In this document: positions 62,783 through 64,000 of the stretch, in pieces
Numbering within the stretch: the stretch's first letter is position 1
How the letters are laid out: each line of letters opens with the position of its first letter
NCBI GenBank assembly: GCA_000242815.2
Contig: AHHB01000039.1
Coordinates: 1 to 64,000 of the forward strand
Reading direction: 5' to 3'
Source: Janthinobacterium lividum PAMC 25724
GTDB lineage: Bacteria; Pseudomonadota; Gammaproteobacteria; Burkholderiales; Burkholderiaceae_D
Length of the DNA: 64,000 nucleotides
Made by a program: the position numbers and the translations under genes
The notes under the pieces: model-generated
Seen by the model: only the letters and a program-made list of their open reading frames with translations
The model's database searches: none
Told to the model about the DNA's origin: nothing

Positions 62783-63773
62783 AACAACGGGACTGCAAAA
62801 AGCATCGATCCTGATGCTGGCACTGGGCGAGAGCGAAGCGGCCGAGGTCATGAAGTTTCTCGGCCCGCGCGAAGTGCTCAAACTGGGCGCCGCCATGGCC
62901 ACCATGAAGGGCATCGCCCACGAACAGGTGGTCGAAGTGCTGGGCGACTTCCGCGCGCAAACGGAGCTCAATTCCACGGTCGGCCTCGATTCGGACGAAT
63001 ACATCCGCCAGGTGCTGACCAAGGCGCTGGGCGACGACAAGGCATCCGTGCTGCTATCGCGCATCCTGGGCGGCAAGGATGCGTCCGGCATCGAATCGCT
63101 GAAGTGGATGGATTCACAATCCGTGTCCGAGCTGATCCGCAACGAGCACCCGCAGATCATCGCCACCATCCTGGTCCACCTGGAGCGCGATCAGGCGTGC
63201 GAAATCCTCGGCCATTTCACGGATCGCCTGCGCAACGACGTGGTGCTGCGCATCGCCACCCTGGACGGCGTACAGCCGGCCGCCTTGCGCGAACTCAACG
63301 ATGTGCTGACGAAACTGCTGTCGGGTAACGAAAACATCAAGAAATCGTCGCTCGGCGGCGTGCGCGCGGCGGCCGAGATTTTGAACTTCATGAGCGGCGA
63401 GCAGGAAGGCTCCGTCATGGACAATATCAAAAACTACGATAACGACATGGCGCAAAAGATCATGGACGAAATGTTCGTCTTCGACAACGTGATCGATATC
63501 GACGACCGCGGCATTCAATTGCTGCTGCGCGAAGTGCAGTCGGAAATGCTGATCATCGCCCTGAAAGGCGCCTCGCAAGAGCTACGCGACAAGATCTTCA
63601 GGAACATGTCGCAGCGCGCCGGCGAGATGATGCGCGAAGACCTGGAGTCGAAAGGCCCCGTGCGCTTGTCAGAAGTGGAATCGCAACAGAAACAGATTCT
63701 GCAAATCGTGCGCCGCCTGGCGGACGAAGGGCAGATAGTACTGGGTGGAAAAGGCGAGGATTCGTTTGTCTAA
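62775..63773 (+). CDS. fliG: flagellar motor switch protein FliG
   Basis: A 332-residue rotor protein. The N-terminal domain (KASILMLALGESEAAEVMKFLGPREV) binds FliF; the middle EHPQIIATILVHLERDQACEIL contains the EHPQ motif that binds FliM; the C-terminal torque domain includes FVFDNVIDIDDRGIQLLLREV and the charged helix SQRAGEMMREDLESKGPVRLSEVE. Length normal. Confidence 0.97.
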   Translation: MTETTGLQKASILMLALGESEAAEVMKFLGPREVLKLGAAMATMKGIAHEQVVEVLGDFRAQTELNSTVGLDSDEYIRQVLTKALGDDKASVLLSRILGGKDASGIESLKWMDSQSVSELIRNEHPQIIATILVHLERDQACEILGHFTDRLRNDVVLRIATLDGVQPAALRELNDVLTKLLSGNENIKKSSLGGVRAAAEILNFMSGEQEGSVMDNIKNYDNDMAQKIMDEMFVFDNVIDIDDRGIQLLLREVQSEMLIIALKGASQELRDKIFRNMSQRAGEMMREDLESKGPVRLSEVESQQKQILQIVRRLADEGQIVLGGKGEDSFV

Positions 63774-64000
63774 TTTAATCCCCAAAGAGCAACAAACTGC
63801 TTACCAGCGCTGGGAAATGACCTCGTTTGGCGACGAGCGTCCCAGCGTGGTGGCGGCGCGCAAGCTGCTCGAACCAGAGCCGGAACGGCAATTCGACCCG
63901 GAAACGGATCCCTACGGCGAGCTGGAACAAGAAGAGCCGGGGCCGCCGCTCGCCTATCCGACGCAAGAAGAAATCGACGCCATCCGCGAGGAAGCGCGCG
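63766..64000 (+). CDS. fliH: flagellar assembly protein FliH, N-terminal part (cut by window end)
   Basis: A reading frame open to the window edge. I start it at the TTG at 63766, which overlaps the fliG stop and follows GGCGAGGA. The peptide MSNLIPKEQQTAYQRWEMTSF then an acidic, Pro-rich stretch (DPYGELEQEEPGPPLAYPTQEEIDAIREEAR) fits the N-terminal region of FliH, which regulates the FliI export ATPase. Position after fliF-fliG supports this. An ATG further in (63817) is less likely. Confidence 0.8.
   Translation, partial: MSNLIPKEQQTAYQRWEMTSFGDERPSVVAARKLLEPEPERQFDPETDPYGELEQEEPGPPLAYPTQEEIDAIREEAR

Overview
The window is a high-GC stretch of a betaproteobacterial chromosome. Gene content and order fit the Oxalobacteraceae (Janthinobacterium, Massilia or Duganella type): imuA-imuB under a LexA box, gmk-rpoZ-spoT, an Entner-Doudoroff/pentose phosphate block under a HexR-type regulator, and a lateral flagellar cluster. 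This placement comes from protein recognition and is inference. No rRNA, tRNA, prophage or CRISPR array was seen.

Layout. 1-7.1 kb: the end of a CHAT-domain protein, a small unknown protein, an alpha/beta hydrolase, a glutathione transferase, the SOS mutagenesis pair imuB-imuA with a near-perfect LexA operator, and a putative Na+/H+ antiporter. Three short tandem-repeat tracts sit in the gaps. 7.2-12.1 kb: an accessory-looking pair (MdfA-like exporter and a DXD glycosyltransferase fused to a GNAT acetyltransferase), then a PHB-depolymerase-family esterase. 12.3-24.7 kb: PRC-barrel protein, hrpA, argA, kdsA, yggX, a membrane protein, rpiA, a three-gene signalling operon (receiver, CheC-like phosphatase, PAS-GGDEF cyclase) and a putative metallopeptidase.

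24.9-35.7 kb: central sugar metabolism. eda-edd and pgi-lactonase are divergent; cheV follows; then zwf, hexR and tal. Sites resembling the HexR operator lie before edd, pgi and zwf, so this block probably forms one local regulon routing glucose-6-phosphate through the Entner-Doudoroff pathway. 35.8-39 kb: a patatin-like lipase and a chemoreceptor ending in a CheR/CheB-tether-like pentapeptide. 39.1-48.8 kb: rph, rdgB and hemW; yicC, a small secreted protein, gmk, rpoZ, spoT; a REP-associated tyrosine transposase; greB; a membrane protein. 48.8-52.8 kb: a NarL-type two-component pair and a diguanylate cyclase. 53-64 kb: fliC, flaG, fliD, fliS, fliT, fliK-like, flhB-like, ycgR, fliE (opposite strand), fliF, fliG and the start of fliH, with sigma-28 promoters before fliC and fliD.

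The most unusual content is between the genes. (1) Two 199-bp near-identical elements have perfect 17-bp terminal inverted repeats and perfect 10-bp target duplications, and both entered a hairpin between convergent genes. (2) A dispersed REP-like palindrome family (arms GGGGTCGGACCC) occurs at least nine times, one copy directly abutting a RAYT transposase gene and one inside each 199-bp element. (3) Another, roughly 120-bp, palindromic repeat occurs twice, with different but still self-complementary tips and outer arms.
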